A stretch of 64,000 nucleotides of DNA from Craurococcus roseus (GTDB lineage Bacteria; Pseudomonadota; Alphaproteobacteria; Acetobacterales; Acetobacteraceae): NCBI RefSeq assembly GCF_039523795.1, contig NZ_BAAAFZ010000008.1, positions 1 to 64,000 on the forward strand. The letters are read 5' to 3'. The notes beneath the pieces are model-generated. The model was not told the origin of the DNA. It saw only the letters and a list, made by a program, of their open reading frames with translations, and made no database searches. Of this stretch, positions 7,677 through 16,491 are shown one piece after another. Position numbers and translations under genes: made by a program. Within the stretch, counting starts at the first letter, position 1, and each line of letters opens with the position of its first letter.

Positions 7677-9212
7677 TCACCGCAAATACCGCTCCTTCAA
7701 CAAGCGCCGCAGCAGCTTGCCAGCCTCGCTGCGCGGCAGTTCCTCCGTGAACTCCCAGGAGCGCGGGCGCTTCGGCCCGGCCAAGCGGTCGCGGCACCAC
7801 GCTTCAAGGCTGGCGGTGAGCGCCGCTTCCGCCGCCGCGCCGGGCCGCGGCACCACGACGGCGTGGACGCTTTCGCCGAATTCGGGGTGCGGGACGCCGA
7901 CCACTGCGACTTCCGACACGTCCGGGTGCGCGGCCAGCGCCGCTTCGATTTCGGCGGGGTAGAGGTTGACGCCGCCGGACAGGATGAGGTCGGCCCGGCG
8001 GTCGGAGAGGTACAGGTAGCCCTCCTCGTCCAGCCAGCCGAGGTCGCCCAGCGTGCCCCAGCCGCGGTCGTTGTAGGCGGCGGCGGTCTTCTCCGGCGCG
8101 TTGTGGTAGGCGAAGCGCGGCGCGCCCTCGAACCAGATCTGGCCGGTCTCGCCGGGCGGCAGCTCGCGGCCCGACGCGTCGCCGATGTGGACGCGCACGC
8201 CGTTCACCGGACGGCCGACGGAGCCGGGGCGGCGCAGCCATTCCTCCGAGTCGATGACGGTGGTGCCGACGCCTTCGGAGCCGGCGTAGTATTCGCGCAG
8301 GATCGGGCCCCACCACTCGATCATCGCGCGCTTCACCGATGGCGGACAGGGCGCGGCGGCGTGGATGGCGCAGCGCTGGGAGGACAGGTCGTGGCGGCGC
8401 CGCACTTCTTCCGGCAGGGCGAGCATGCGGACGAACATGGTGGGCACCCATTGGCTGTGGGTGACACGGAACCGTTCGATGGCGGCGAGCGCGGCTTCGG
8501 GCTCGAACTTGCGGAGGATGACGGCGGTGCCGCCCTCGCCAAGGGTCCGCTGCACGTAGCGGTTCGGCGCGGCGTGGTAGAGCGGCGCGGGGGAGAGGTA
8601 GACCATGCCCTCCTCGAACCCGTAGAGCTCGCGCCACGTCATGTCCCATTCCGGCTTGTCGGCGTCGGCGAAGGGGATCAGCGGGCGGCGGATGCCCTTG
8701 GGCAGGCCGGTGGTGCCGGAGGAGTAGAGGAACTCGCGCCCGAGCGGGCGTTCCGGCAGCGGCGCGGTCTCCGGGTACGCGGCGAGGGCGGATTCGTAGC
8801 TCTCGTGGCCGGGCAGGCCCGTGGCGCCCAGCGCGTAGCGGGGCAGGCCGCCGGTGGCCCCTGCCCTTTGCAGCTCCGCCGCGAGGTCGGCGAGGGCGTC
8901 GCTGACCACGAGCAGGCGGGCGCCGCTGTCGCGCAGCACGTGCGCGACCTCCGGCGGGCGAAGGTGGATGGAGAGCGGCGTGTAGTAGAGGCCGGCGTCG
9001 CGCGTCGCTTGGTGCAGTTCCAGGAACTCGGGGCGGTTGTCGAGCAGCAGGGCGATGCCATCGCCCGGCTGGAGGCCGAGGCCGACGAGCCATCGCGCGG
9101 CGCGGTTGGCGCGCGCCGCAAGGGCGCCGTAGGCCACCGCCGCGCCCGTTTCCGGGAACAGCGCCGCGGTCCGCTCGGGGCACCGACGCGCCCAGTGCGC
9201 GAGTTGCGCCAT
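7677..9212 (-). CDS. Acyl-CoA synthetase, class I adenylate-forming
   Basis: 511 residues. The ATG at 9212 has GGGGGAGGAG just upstream, and MAQLAHWARRCPERTAA matches the start of the fold. Motifs in order: the phosphate-binding loop LYSSGTTGLPKGI, the adenine region EYYAGSEGVGTT, the hinge segment GWGTLGDLGWLDEEGYLYLSDR with RADLI, and the C-terminal catalytic Lys in EAGKLLRRLLK. It activates a carboxylic acid as acyl-AMP and transfers it to CoA. The chain-length or aromatic substrate is not evident. It is divergent from the MBL-fold gene across a 186-base gap. Confidence 0.88.
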   Translation of the reverse strand: MAQLAHWARRCPERTAALFPETGAAVAYGALAARANRAARWLVGLGLQPGDGIALLLDNRPEFLELHQATRDAGLYYTPLSIHLRPPEVAHVLRDSGARLLVVSDALADLAAELQRAGATGGLPRYALGATGLPGHESYESALAAYPETAPLPERPLGREFLYSSGTTGLPKGIRRPLIPFADADKPEWDMTWRELYGFEEGMVYLSPAPLYHAAPNRYVQRTLGEGGTAVILRKFEPEAALAAIERFRVTHSQWVPTMFVRMLALPEEVRRRHDLSSQRCAIHAAAPCPPSVKRAMIEWWGPILREYYAGSEGVGTTVIDSEEWLRRPGSVGRPVNGVRVHIGDASGRELPPGETGQIWFEGAPRFAYHNAPEKTAAAYNDRGWGTLGDLGWLDEEGYLYLSDRRADLILSGGVNLYPAEIEAALAAHPDVSEVAVVGVPHPEFGESVHAVVVPRPGAAAEAALTASLEAWCRDRLAGPKRPRSWEFTEELPRSEAGKLLRRLLKERYLR

Positions 9213-9351
9213 GGCCCTCTCCTCCCCCGTCCGCCGAGGGTGCGGCGGAGCCGGACTCGGCGTCAATCGCGGGGCGCGCTTCCGGCGCCATGCTCGGCTG
9301 ACAGCGGGGCGGAATCGCCGCAAGATGCGCGCCGTCCGGGACCGGCCCGAC

Positions 9352-9371
9352 GCCGCCGCCATGGCGGCGGC
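9352..9371. promoter_or_regulatory. 20-base perfect palindrome in divergent gap
   Basis: Arms gccgccgcc and ggcggcggc flank a central AT, making a perfect 20-base palindrome 28 bases before the MBL-fold start at 9399 and 140 bases upstream of the acyl-CoA synthetase start. It could be a regulator site or an mRNA hairpin. In DNA this GC-rich, trinucleotide palindromes also arise by chance. Confidence 0.3.
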
Positions 9372-9398
9372 CCGGTGCCTCTTGGGGAGAAGCCGTCC

Positions 9399-10382
9399 AT
9401 GCTCAACCGCCGCCTGCTGCTCGGCGCGTCCGCCGCGCTGCCCTTTCTCCCGCCCGGCGTGGCGGAGGCGCGGGCGCCCTTCCGCAACACGACGCCGGCG
9501 GCCTGGTACCGTTTCAAGGTCGGCGATTTCGAGGCCACGGTGGTGTCCGACGGCAGGCTGCCGCTCGGCGCCATCCAGCCGGCCTTCCCGACCTCGTCGC
9601 CGGACGAGGTTTCGGCGCTGATGCGCGACCACTTCCTGCCGCCCGACAGCGCGACGCTGGAGCAGAACGCGCTGGTGGTGAACACGGGCCGCCACCTCGT
9701 CCTGTTCGACACCGGCATGGGCGAGAGCATGGGCGAGCAGAGCAAAATGTTCGGCCCCACCACCGGCAAGCTGCTCCAGAACCTCCGCGCCGCCGGCATC
9801 GAGCCCGGGCAGATCGACGTGGTTTGCGCCACCCACGCGCACTGCGACCACGTCTGGGCCCTGGTGAACCGCCGCGGCCAGCGCGTGTTCCCGAACGCGC
9901 GCGTCGCCATCAGCGAGGCCGACCTGCGCTTCTGGACGGACGATGGCAACAAGCGCGGGCCGGAATTCATGAAGGTGTTCATCGACGGCGCCAAGAAGAA
10001 CCTGTCCGCCTACCGCGACCGCATGATCATGGTGCGCGACGGGCAGGAGGTGGTGCCGGGCGTCACCGCCTTCGCCGCGCCCGGGCACACGGTCGGCCAC
10101 CACGTCTACGCCGTCCGCTCGGGGAACGAGACGCTGGTGAACACCGGCGACCTGGCGCACCACCAGGTGCTGCTGCTGCGCAAGCCGGCCTGGGAGTTCG
10201 CCTTCGACACCGACCCGAAGCAGTCGGCGCAGACGCGGAGCAGGATGCTCGACCGGTTCGCCACCGACCGCGAGCGGATCCTGTCCTACCACTTCCCCTG
10301 GCCGGGCATCGGGCACGTTTCGCGCGAGGGCGACGGCTACGAGTGGATGCCGTCGCCGATGAACCTGACCTCCGTCTCGTAG
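9399..10382 (+). CDS. Exported MBL-fold metallo-hydrolase
   Basis: 327 residues. An N-terminal signal (MLNRRLLLGASAALPFLPPG...EARA) suggests export. The metallo-beta-lactamase metal motif THAHCDH begins near residue 145, and further ligands are likely in APGHTVGHH and NTGDLAHH. The family hydrolyses thioesters, lactones or phosphodiesters with two metal ions; lactonase-like periplasmic members share this overall layout, but the substrate is not determinable. The stop codon TAG (10380-10382) is followed immediately by the ATG of greB, so the genes are probably co-transcribed and translationally coupled. Confidence 0.88.
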   Translation: MLNRRLLLGASAALPFLPPGVAEARAPFRNTTPAAWYRFKVGDFEATVVSDGRLPLGAIQPAFPTSSPDEVSALMRDHFLPPDSATLEQNALVVNTGRHLVLFDTGMGESMGEQSKMFGPTTGKLLQNLRAAGIEPGQIDVVCATHAHCDHVWALVNRRGQRVFPNARVAISEADLRFWTDDGNKRGPEFMKVFIDGAKKNLSAYRDRMIMVRDGQEVVPGVTAFAAPGHTVGHHVYAVRSGNETLVNTGDLAHHQVLLLRKPAWEFAFDTDPKQSAQTRSRMLDRFATDRERILSYHFPWPGIGHVSREGDGYEWMPSPMNLTSVS

Positions 10383-10943
10383 ATGGCGGGGGCTCCGGGC
10401 GGCGACGAGGATGAGGACGACGACAGCGACGTGCCGCCCGGCCTGCCGCGGGACGCGCCCTTCGTCATGTCGCCCGCCGGACACGCGGCGCTGACGGAGG
10501 AGGCGCGGCGCCTGTGGCAGGAGGAGCGGCCGCGCGTGGTGGAGGTGGTGTCCTGGGCCGCCTCGCTCGGCGACCGCAGCGAGAACGCCGACTACCAGTA
10601 CGGCAAGCGGCGGCTGCGCGAGATCGACCGCCGGCTGCGCTTCCTCCGCAAGCGGCTGGACCGGGCGCAGGTGGTGGACCCGGCGAAGCCGGCGCGGCGC
10701 GACCGGGTGTTCTTCGGGGCGACGGTGGAGTACGCGCGGGAGGACGGCGCGGAGGCGGCCGTCACCATCGTCGGCCTGGACGAGGCGGACGCCGGGCGAG
10801 GCCGCATCTCCTACGCCGCGCCGGTGGCACGCGCGCTGCTCGGCGCGTCGGTGGGCGACTTGGTGAAGCTGCGGACGCCCGGCGGCGTGGAGGAATTGGA
10901 GGTGCTGGCGATTCGCTACCCGGAGCCCGGGAACCCTCCGTGA
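10383..10943 (+). CDS. greB: Transcription elongation factor GreB
   Basis: 186 residues. After an acidic leader (MAGAPGGDEDEDDDSDVPP) come the GreA/GreB coiled coil with VSWAASLGDRSENADYQYGKRRLREIDRRL and the C-terminal FKBP-like domain (VFFGATVEYARE to VEELEVLAIRYPEP). The coiled-coil tip acidic residues and the YQYGKRRLREIDRR sequence favour GreB over GreA. It enters the RNA polymerase secondary channel and stimulates cleavage of backtracked RNA. The ATG abuts the preceding TAG with no gap, an unusual partner for greB. The acidic leader is longer than in enteric GreB. Confidence 0.9.
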   Translation: MAGAPGGDEDEDDDSDVPPGLPRDAPFVMSPAGHAALTEEARRLWQEERPRVVEVVSWAASLGDRSENADYQYGKRRLREIDRRLRFLRKRLDRAQVVDPAKPARRDRVFFGATVEYAREDGAEAAVTIVGLDEADAGRGRISYAAPVARALLGASVGDLVKLRTPGGVEELEVLAIRYPEPGNPP

Positions 10944-11023
10944 ACCCCCTGTGGCAGGACGGTTCCGTGCGGCAACGCCCCGCCCTGGCAGGCGTTTTCG
11001 GGTTGCAACAGCAGCGAGATTCC

Positions 11024-12094
11024 ATGCCTGACCAAGCAGAACGGACGTGCGCTCCGCCGTTCGTCCATGGCGCGGAGACCCTCCCGTGGGGCGTGACGGT
11101 GGACGCCTACAACGCGGAGATCCGCGCCGGCCACGGCTTCCTCGGCGACCAGGCGAGCAACCGCGCCTTCAAGGCGATCCTCGACCACTGGCGCGCCAAG
11201 CTCCAGGACGCGGACGAGGACCCGCTCGGCGAAACGCCGACCGACGCCATCAGCCGCGGCCAACTCGACAGGATGCTGGCGGAAGGGGATTGGGAAGCGG
11301 GCGGGCTGGTTCACGGCGTGGTGGAGGAGTTCGCGCAGTCGCTCGCCGAGGTGGCCGGGCGGCTGCTGGACGAGCCGGCCTGGCACGGCACCGAATGCGT
11401 GGTGGTCGGAGGCGGCATGCGCGCGAGCCGGGTGGGCGAACTGGCGATCGGCCGCGCCTCCATGCTGCTGAAAGGCGACGACGGGCGCGCGGTGGATTTG
11501 GTGCCGATCCGCCACGACCCGGACGAGGCGGGGTTGGTCGGCGGCGCGCACCTGGTGCCGCCCGAGGCGCTGTCGGGCTTCGACGGCGTCCTGTGCGTTG
11601 ACATCGGCGGCACCAACATGCGGGCCGGCGTGGTGCTGCCCGAGCTGGACGAAGCGCCGGACCTGTCCGCCGCCCGCGTCTGGGCTTCCGAGGTGTGGCG
11701 CCACGCCAAGGAGAAGCCCGGGCGGGAGGCGGCGGTGGGGCGCCTCATCGACATGTTGCGCGGGCTGGCCGGCAAGGCCGAGGAGCACGGCCTCCGCCTC
11801 GCGCCCTTTGTCGGCGTCGGCTGCCCGGGTCGCATCAACGGGGCCGGTTGCATCGAGCGCGGCGGCCAGAACCTGCCGGGGGACTGGGAAGGCAGCCGTT
11901 TCAGCCTTCCGCGCAGCGTCCGGGAGGGGCTGCCTCGCATCGGCGGGCGGGACACGGCGGTGGTGGTCCACAACGACGCCGTGGTGCAGGGCCTGAGCCA
12001 AGCGCCGTGGATGCGGGGCGTGCGGCACTGGGCGGTGCTGACCATCGGCACCGGCCTCGGCAACGCCAGCTTCACCAACCGCGACGGTGGCTGA
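11024..12094 (+). CDS. ROK/ASKHA-type sugar kinase with apparently permuted halves
   Basis: 356 residues from the ATG at 11024. The ROK nucleotide loop LCVDIGGTNMRAGVV starts near residue 190, not at the N-terminus, followed by GVGCPGRIN, QNLPGDWEGS, the probable catalytic Asp in VVHNDAVVQGL, and the second phosphate loop TIGTGLGNA right at the C-terminus. What normally follows that loop in ROK proteins instead appears first: a long helix VEEFAQSLAEVAGRLL, the adenosine motif ECVVVGGGMRASR near 126-136, and a terminal-like DEAGLVGGAHL near 170-182. The CxCGxxGCxE zinc motif is absent. I infer a circular permutation, with likely glucokinase-like activity. The stop overlaps the next gene's GTG by 8 bases. 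Confidence 0.75.
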   Translation: MPDQAERTCAPPFVHGAETLPWGVTVDAYNAEIRAGHGFLGDQASNRAFKAILDHWRAKLQDADEDPLGETPTDAISRGQLDRMLAEGDWEAGGLVHGVVEEFAQSLAEVAGRLLDEPAWHGTECVVVGGGMRASRVGELAIGRASMLLKGDDGRAVDLVPIRHDPDEAGLVGGAHLVPPEALSGFDGVLCVDIGGTNMRAGVVLPELDEAPDLSAARVWASEVWRHAKEKPGREAAVGRLIDMLRGLAGKAEEHGLRLAPFVGVGCPGRINGAGCIERGGQNLPGDWEGSRFSLPRSVREGLPRIGGRDTAVVVHNDAVVQGLSQAPWMRGVRHWAVLTIGTGLGNASFTNRDGG

Positions 12095-12968
12095 CGCGGC
12101 GGCGCCATCCTCCGGGGCGCCGGAGGCCGTCCTGGCGGCGCTGGAGGCGCGGTCGCGGCGCCACGAGACGCCTTGCGGCGACGGCGCGATGGCGTGGCGC
12201 GAGTGGGGGCCGCCGGGCGGCGGTACAGAGCGGCCGCTGGTGCTGTTCCACGGCGGCTCCGGGTCGTGGCGGCATTGGGTGCGCAACATCGAGCGGCTTT
12301 CCGCCGACCGGCGGGTGGTGTGCCCGGACCTGCCGGGCCTCGGCCGGTCCGCCATGCCGCCGCGGGCGGACACGCCCGCGCCGATAGCGGCCGTGGCGCG
12401 GGCGGGGCTCGCTTCCGTGCTGGACGGCGCGCACGAGCCCTACGACCTCGCCGGCTTCTCCTTCGGCGCGCTGGTGGCGGGCCACGTCGCGGCCGAGGCC
12501 GGGCCCGAGTTGCGCAGCCTGATGTTGGTCGGCGCCGCGTCCATGGGCCTGCCGCGGCCGCGGACGGAGTTGGTGACGGTGCGCGACAAGGAAGGCGACG
12601 AGCGGGTCGCTGCGCACCGGCACAACCTGGCGGTGCTGATGTTCGCCGACCCGGAGCGGATCGACGGGCTCGCGCTGCACGTGCAGGAGTTGAACACGCG
12701 GGAGGCGCGCTTCCGATCCCGCGGCTTCGCCGGCACCGCCCTGCTGCGCGACGCCGTCGCCCGGGCGGCGGCGCCGGTGGCGCTGGTCTACGGCGAGCGG
12801 GACGCCATCGCTTGGCCGGAGGTGGAGGCGCGGTTCGCCGCGCTGCGCGCGGTGCGCCCCGACGCCTGGACCGGCGTGGTCCCCGGCGCCGGGCATTGGG
12901 TGGCCTACGAGGCGGCGCCGGCGTTCGACGCGATGCTGCTCGACATGCTGGACCGCCGGCGGGCTTGA
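12087..12968 (+). CDS. Alpha/beta hydrolase
   Basis: 293 residues from a GTG at 12087 inside the end of the kinase gene. The alpha/beta hydrolase fold is shown by the oxyanion strand LVLFHGGSGSW, the nucleophile elbow GFSFGA (Ser near 125), the acid in YGERDAIAW (Asp near 239) and the base in GAGHWV (His near 270). It is an esterase, lactonase or C-C hydrolase of unknown substrate. No signal peptide, so cytoplasmic. The 8-base overlap with the ROK gene suggests one transcript and possibly a joint role in sugar-ester or lactone metabolism, which is inference. Confidence 0.85.
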   Translation: MADAAAPSSGAPEAVLAALEARSRRHETPCGDGAMAWREWGPPGGGTERPLVLFHGGSGSWRHWVRNIERLSADRRVVCPDLPGLGRSAMPPRADTPAPIAAVARAGLASVLDGAHEPYDLAGFSFGALVAGHVAAEAGPELRSLMLVGAASMGLPRPRTELVTVRDKEGDERVAAHRHNLAVLMFADPERIDGLALHVQELNTREARFRSRGFAGTALLRDAVARAAAPVALVYGERDAIAWPEVEARFAALRAVRPDAWTGVVPGAGHWVAYEAAPAFDAMLLDMLDRRRA

Positions 12969-13076
12969 CGCCCGAAGCGCGGGCCGCGCTCGCCGCAGAC
13001 AAACCGCGGGCCGCAGCCCGCGGCGGCCCCGGTTCCGATGCCGGCAGCCACGGCCGCGAAGGGGGCGAGCGCCGGC

Positions 13077-14054
13077 TTACGACGCGAGCGCGAAATGGGA
13101 GCGGTAGAAGTCGATGCTCCTCTCCAGCCCGGCCTTCAAGCCGGTTGCCGGACGCCAGCCCAGCGCATCGCGCGCCTTGCCGCAGTCCAGCCGCATGTCC
13201 GGGATCTCGTGCTTCGCGGCGTTCTCCACGCGCACGCGCGGCGGCTTGCCCATCAGCGCGCAGATCTTCTCGACCAGTTCGATCACGCTGACCTGCACCT
13301 CGAGCGAGAAGTTGAAGGCTTCCCCGGCGAGCCCGTCGTCGCCGTCGAACAGCCGGCCGAGCAGGAAGGTGTTAAGGTCGGCCGCGTCCTCGATGTACAG
13401 GAAGTCCCTGGTGAACTCGCCGGTCGAGCGCAGCACGATCTCCTCGCCGAGGAGGTTCTGGCGGATGGCGTAGGGGACGATGCGGGTGAAGTTGTAGTCG
13501 TACCCGCCGAAGTAGTTGCCGCAGCGGACGACGACGACCGGGATGCCGTGCGCCTTGCCGTAGTACTGGGCCGCTTGGTCCTGGGCCACCTTGGCGATCT
13601 CGTAGATGTTGGACGGCTTCAGCACCATCGTTTCGCGGAAGGGGACGGGGTTGGTGCCGTAGACCTTGTCCGTGGAGTGGCACAGGAACGGGATGCGCCG
13701 CCCGCTCCTCCTGACCGCCTCGAGCAGGCGCAGGCCGATCAGCGCGCAAGCGTCGAATGTTTCGAGCGGGTGCTGGAGGCAGCGGTTCAGGTCGCCGAAG
13801 GACGCCATGTGGATGACGGCGTCCGGCGCCTCCGCCGCGACCAACTCCTCGGCGACCCGGGGGTCCGTGAGGTCGGGCCGCACCTCGCGGCACGAACGGC
13901 CGAGGTCCAGCGCGTGGTACCGCGGCTTCGGGTGTGGCGGCTGCGCCGAGCGCGGGTTGAGGCAAGCGACCACCTCGTGCCCGGCGTCGAGCAGGCGCGA
14001 CACCACCCAACCGCCGAGGAAGCTCGTGGCGCCGGTGACCAGAATCTTGGGCAT
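13077..14054 (-). CDS. NAD-dependent epimerase/dehydratase (extended SDR)
   Basis: 325 residues. The N-terminal Rossmann motif is KILVTGATSFLGG. The extended-SDR active site is HSTDKVYG (Ser/Thr near 127-128) plus YEIAK (Tyr near 151, Lys near 155). C-terminal features include RDFLYIEDAADLNTFLLG and ALGWRP, usual in nucleotide-sugar epimerases. It probably acts on an NDP-sugar as a 4-epimerase, 4,6-dehydratase or reductase. It belongs to a loose cluster with a DUF4910 protein and a sugar C-methyltransferase, which points to deoxysugar or surface-polysaccharide chemistry. The exact substrate is not readable. Confidence 0.88.
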   Translation of the reverse strand: MPKILVTGATSFLGGWVVSRLLDAGHEVVACLNPRSAQPPHPKPRYHALDLGRSCREVRPDLTDPRVAEELVAAEAPDAVIHMASFGDLNRCLQHPLETFDACALIGLRLLEAVRRSGRRIPFLCHSTDKVYGTNPVPFRETMVLKPSNIYEIAKVAQDQAAQYYGKAHGIPVVVVRCGNYFGGYDYNFTRIVPYAIRQNLLGEEIVLRSTGEFTRDFLYIEDAADLNTFLLGRLFDGDDGLAGEAFNFSLEVQVSVIELVEKICALMGKPPRVRVENAAKHEIPDMRLDCGKARDALGWRPATGLKAGLERSIDFYRSHFALAS

Positions 14055-14614
14055 GGATGCGTTCCCGATATGCCGGCGTGTCGTCGCTGGTCGTTGACCT
14101 CACGCCGCCGCCGAGGCCCCTGGGCCGCGCATGGAGGCGCGGCGCCGGACAGGGCCGTGTTGTGTTGGGCTTTTGCGATGGCGCTGCAGCGAACCGCGGG
14201 GCTCGCTGGACGCGCCTAGGGGCTGCCGCGCTTCGCGCGAGCGATCCGGCCCCGAGTCAGCTTGGATGCCTTATGGCGGCGTCATGGCCGACGGCGGCAC
14301 GCGTGCCGGCAAGTGGCGGAACATCATTGCGGCTTGTTAATACCGACGACGGCGCGAAGCAAGCTCCGTCCGATCGCCGCTCGCACTCGTCATCGCGCGC
14401 CGGCGGTTCGCGCGGTTCGGGACGGGGCTGCCGGTCCGGGGCGGGACCCGGTGACGCGCCTCCCGCACCGGGGAAGCTCCCGGGCCGGGGCCCCGGCAGA
14501 GGGCGCGCGCGTCGAGGGGCCGAAAGGCGCCTCGATGGGACGCTTCGCCTTGGTCCGGGGCGCCCTGCGCCATGCCGTCGCCGATCGAAGCGCCCTCCGC
14601 GGGTCCGGCCTCCG
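14055..14614. other. 560-base intergenic region upstream of the epimerase
   Basis: No protein or RNA gene recognised. Composition dips toward A+T near 14310-14345 (cggcttgttaatacc), suggesting a promoter region for the minus-strand epimerase. The rest is GC-rich filler with several short inverted repeats that I could not assign. Confidence 0.4.
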
Positions 14615-16000
14615 TCACGCCGGCACCAGCAGCCCGGCGGCGATCGCCGCGTCGGCGGCGGCGCGCACGGCAGCGAAGGGCTGGCCGGCGCGTTCGGCCA
14701 TGTCGAGCAGGGTGTGGCGGCCGTCCGCGAGGTTCAGCACCCAGAGCAGCGTCATCTGGTCGAAGCCGCGCCCCGTCTCGCCCGGACCGGTGCCGCCGAT
14801 GGCGGCGTAGAGGCCGCGGCGGCCGAGCTGCGGCTCCCCGTAGGGCGCGGTGGAGCGGAGCAGGGCGTCGCCCTCGATCACGTCGGCGATGCGCTCCAGC
14901 GCCGCGTAGGAGCGGGCCAGGTGCTCCGGCCGCACGAAATCCAAGTCGTCGGCGGAGGTGTGGTACTCCGGGAAGGTGCCGTTCGGGGAGCGCATGAGGC
15001 AGCCGACCGGCAGGTCGAAGCCGGGCGAGCAGTACTGCCGCTCGTCGTAGCCGTAGGGGATGAAGGGCAGCAGTTGGTTGCCGGCGCCCTCGTGCCGGAG
15101 CACGTGCGCGGCGATCCGGTCGATGGACGCGTTTCCGCGGCGCGAGGCCTTGTAGTGGAAGGCGCCGCCGTCGCCGAGGCAGCTCAGCACCAGCCCGTGC
15201 CGGATGCGCCCCACGGCGCCGTCGCGGTTCGCGGCCAGCCACGCGACGGAGCCGATGGTGCCCGGGATGAAGAGGAAGCGCCAGGTGAGGCGGCGCTTCC
15301 GGCCCTCCAAGGCGCGCGCCAGTTCCAGCGCCAAGGACAGGCCCGACAGGTTGTCGTTGGCGAGCGAGGGGTGGCAGCAGTGGACGGAGATCAGCACCTC
15401 GTCCGCGCTCTCGCCCGGCAGGACGCATTCGCCGTAGGACAGGGCGCCGGGCGCGAGGTCGGCGTCTATGCGCACGCGGTAGGCGGCGTCCGTCAAGCTT
15501 TCCCGCAAGCGGTGCGGCAGGCAGAAGCCCCAGGTGTCGCTGTAATAGGCGGTGCGGTACGGGATGAGGTCCGGCTGCTCCGGCAGGCTGTGCAGGTGAC
15601 GCTGGAGTTCCTCGTTCGATACCACGCGGTCCACGGCCTTGCTGTATTGCAGCAGGTGCAGGCTGTGGCGCGCGAAATCCACCACCGTCTCGCCGTCGAG
15701 GCTGCGTATCCAGGCGCTGCGCGGCGTCCATTCGCGCGGCACGGCCCAGTCCAGCGCCGGCGTCCCGCTCGGCACCTCCCGTACGGCGAGCGGCAAGCGC
15801 TCGGCGACGTAGGCCAGGGTGGCGCGGAGGCCAGGGCCGGTGATGCTGCGGCAAACCGCGTAAAGGGCGCGGCAGTGGGCGTGCAGGGCTTCGCCCGTGA
15901 CGCCGGAAGACGGCCCCCCGTCGCCGCGCACCTCCTGGCTCGCTGCCTCGGCTCGATCTAGCGGCAAGTCGCGCCTCCGAAGTCTCGTGCTTGCGACCAT
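14615..16000 (-). CDS. DUF4910 aminopeptidase-like protein
   Basis: 461 residues. The core has the M28-peptidase-like metal region SVHCCHPSLANDNLSG (about residues 229-244) and later ligand-like PYGYDERQYCSPG and FPEYHTSADDLDFV, as in DUF4910/DUF2172 proteins. These often sit in polysaccharide and lipopolysaccharide clusters and are thought to be zinc aminopeptidases. The C-terminal roughly 80 residues look like a winged-helix module. The N-terminus begins VASTRLRRRDLPLDR-like sequence before the family start, so translation may begin somewhat later. No signal peptide. It lies between the epimerase and methyltransferase genes, supporting a role in a sugar-modification island. Confidence 0.8.
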   Translation of the reverse strand: MVASTRLRRRDLPLDRAEAASQEVRGDGGPSSGVTGEALHAHCRALYAVCRSITGPGLRATLAYVAERLPLAVREVPSGTPALDWAVPREWTPRSAWIRSLDGETVVDFARHSLHLLQYSKAVDRVVSNEELQRHLHSLPEQPDLIPYRTAYYSDTWGFCLPHRLRESLTDAAYRVRIDADLAPGALSYGECVLPGESADEVLISVHCCHPSLANDNLSGLSLALELARALEGRKRRLTWRFLFIPGTIGSVAWLAANRDGAVGRIRHGLVLSCLGDGGAFHYKASRRGNASIDRIAAHVLRHEGAGNQLLPFIPYGYDERQYCSPGFDLPVGCLMRSPNGTFPEYHTSADDLDFVRPEHLARSYAALERIADVIEGDALLRSTAPYGEPQLGRRGLYAAIGGTGPGETGRGFDQMTLLWVLNLADGRHTLLDMAERAGQPFAAVRAAADAAIAAGLLVPA

Positions 16001-16491
16001 GCACCAACCGGCGCCGCCGCGCGCTTCATTACCCCGTCACAGAAGATTAAGCGTTGTTAACGATATTAAGTACTCGCGAGATGCTTTGGCGCAATTGCCC
16101 AAACCGTCTGCGTGAGCGAATGTACCTCCGCCAGTTCGGTCCTTCAACGTCCGACCAGCGGCGGCGCGGGACGGCAACTCGACTTGTGGAGCGTTGGATG
16201 TGGTCGCGGGGTCGCTTGAACGCTTCGCTCCGAGTTGTGCGGCGCGTCGTGGCACTGGTGGCGTCGCGTGCTCGACAAGCCGTGGCGGCGGCGGCCGCAC
16301 GGCCTCGGCCGCGCTTCGGAACCCCAGCCCGGCCCGGCTTCCGGAGCGGTTACACCGGCGGTTCGCCGGTGCTTGGCATCGGCGCGACGCGCCCATGCGC
16401 CGGCTCACGCCATCCGGCGAACAACGAGACGTAATTTGTGGATGCCCGGCGCGTGACGCAATAATAACGGTACCGAAGGGAGCCAGTTGAA
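16001..16491. promoter_or_regulatory. Divergent promoter region, AT-richer than surroundings
   Basis: 491 bases separate the minus-strand DUF4910 gene and the plus-strand methyltransferase. Positions about 16025-16130 are unusually A+T rich (attaagcgttgttaacgata). For the methyltransferase a sigma-70-like pair can be proposed: TTGTGG at 16436-16441 and AATAAT at 16460-16465, spacing 18, with the ATG at 16492 preceded by GAAGGGAGC. No coding sequence in the gap is convincing. Confidence 0.45.

Noticed and set aside
11024..12094. C-terminal truncation of the ROK kinase by a frameshift at its end
   Set aside because: The parts missing after GTGLG are found at the N-terminus of the same frame, so a permuted order explains it better.
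16194..16490. 98-residue open frame before the methyltransferase
   Set aside because: Arg- and Cys-rich with no ribosome site or recognisable pattern; likely chance in an intergenic region.
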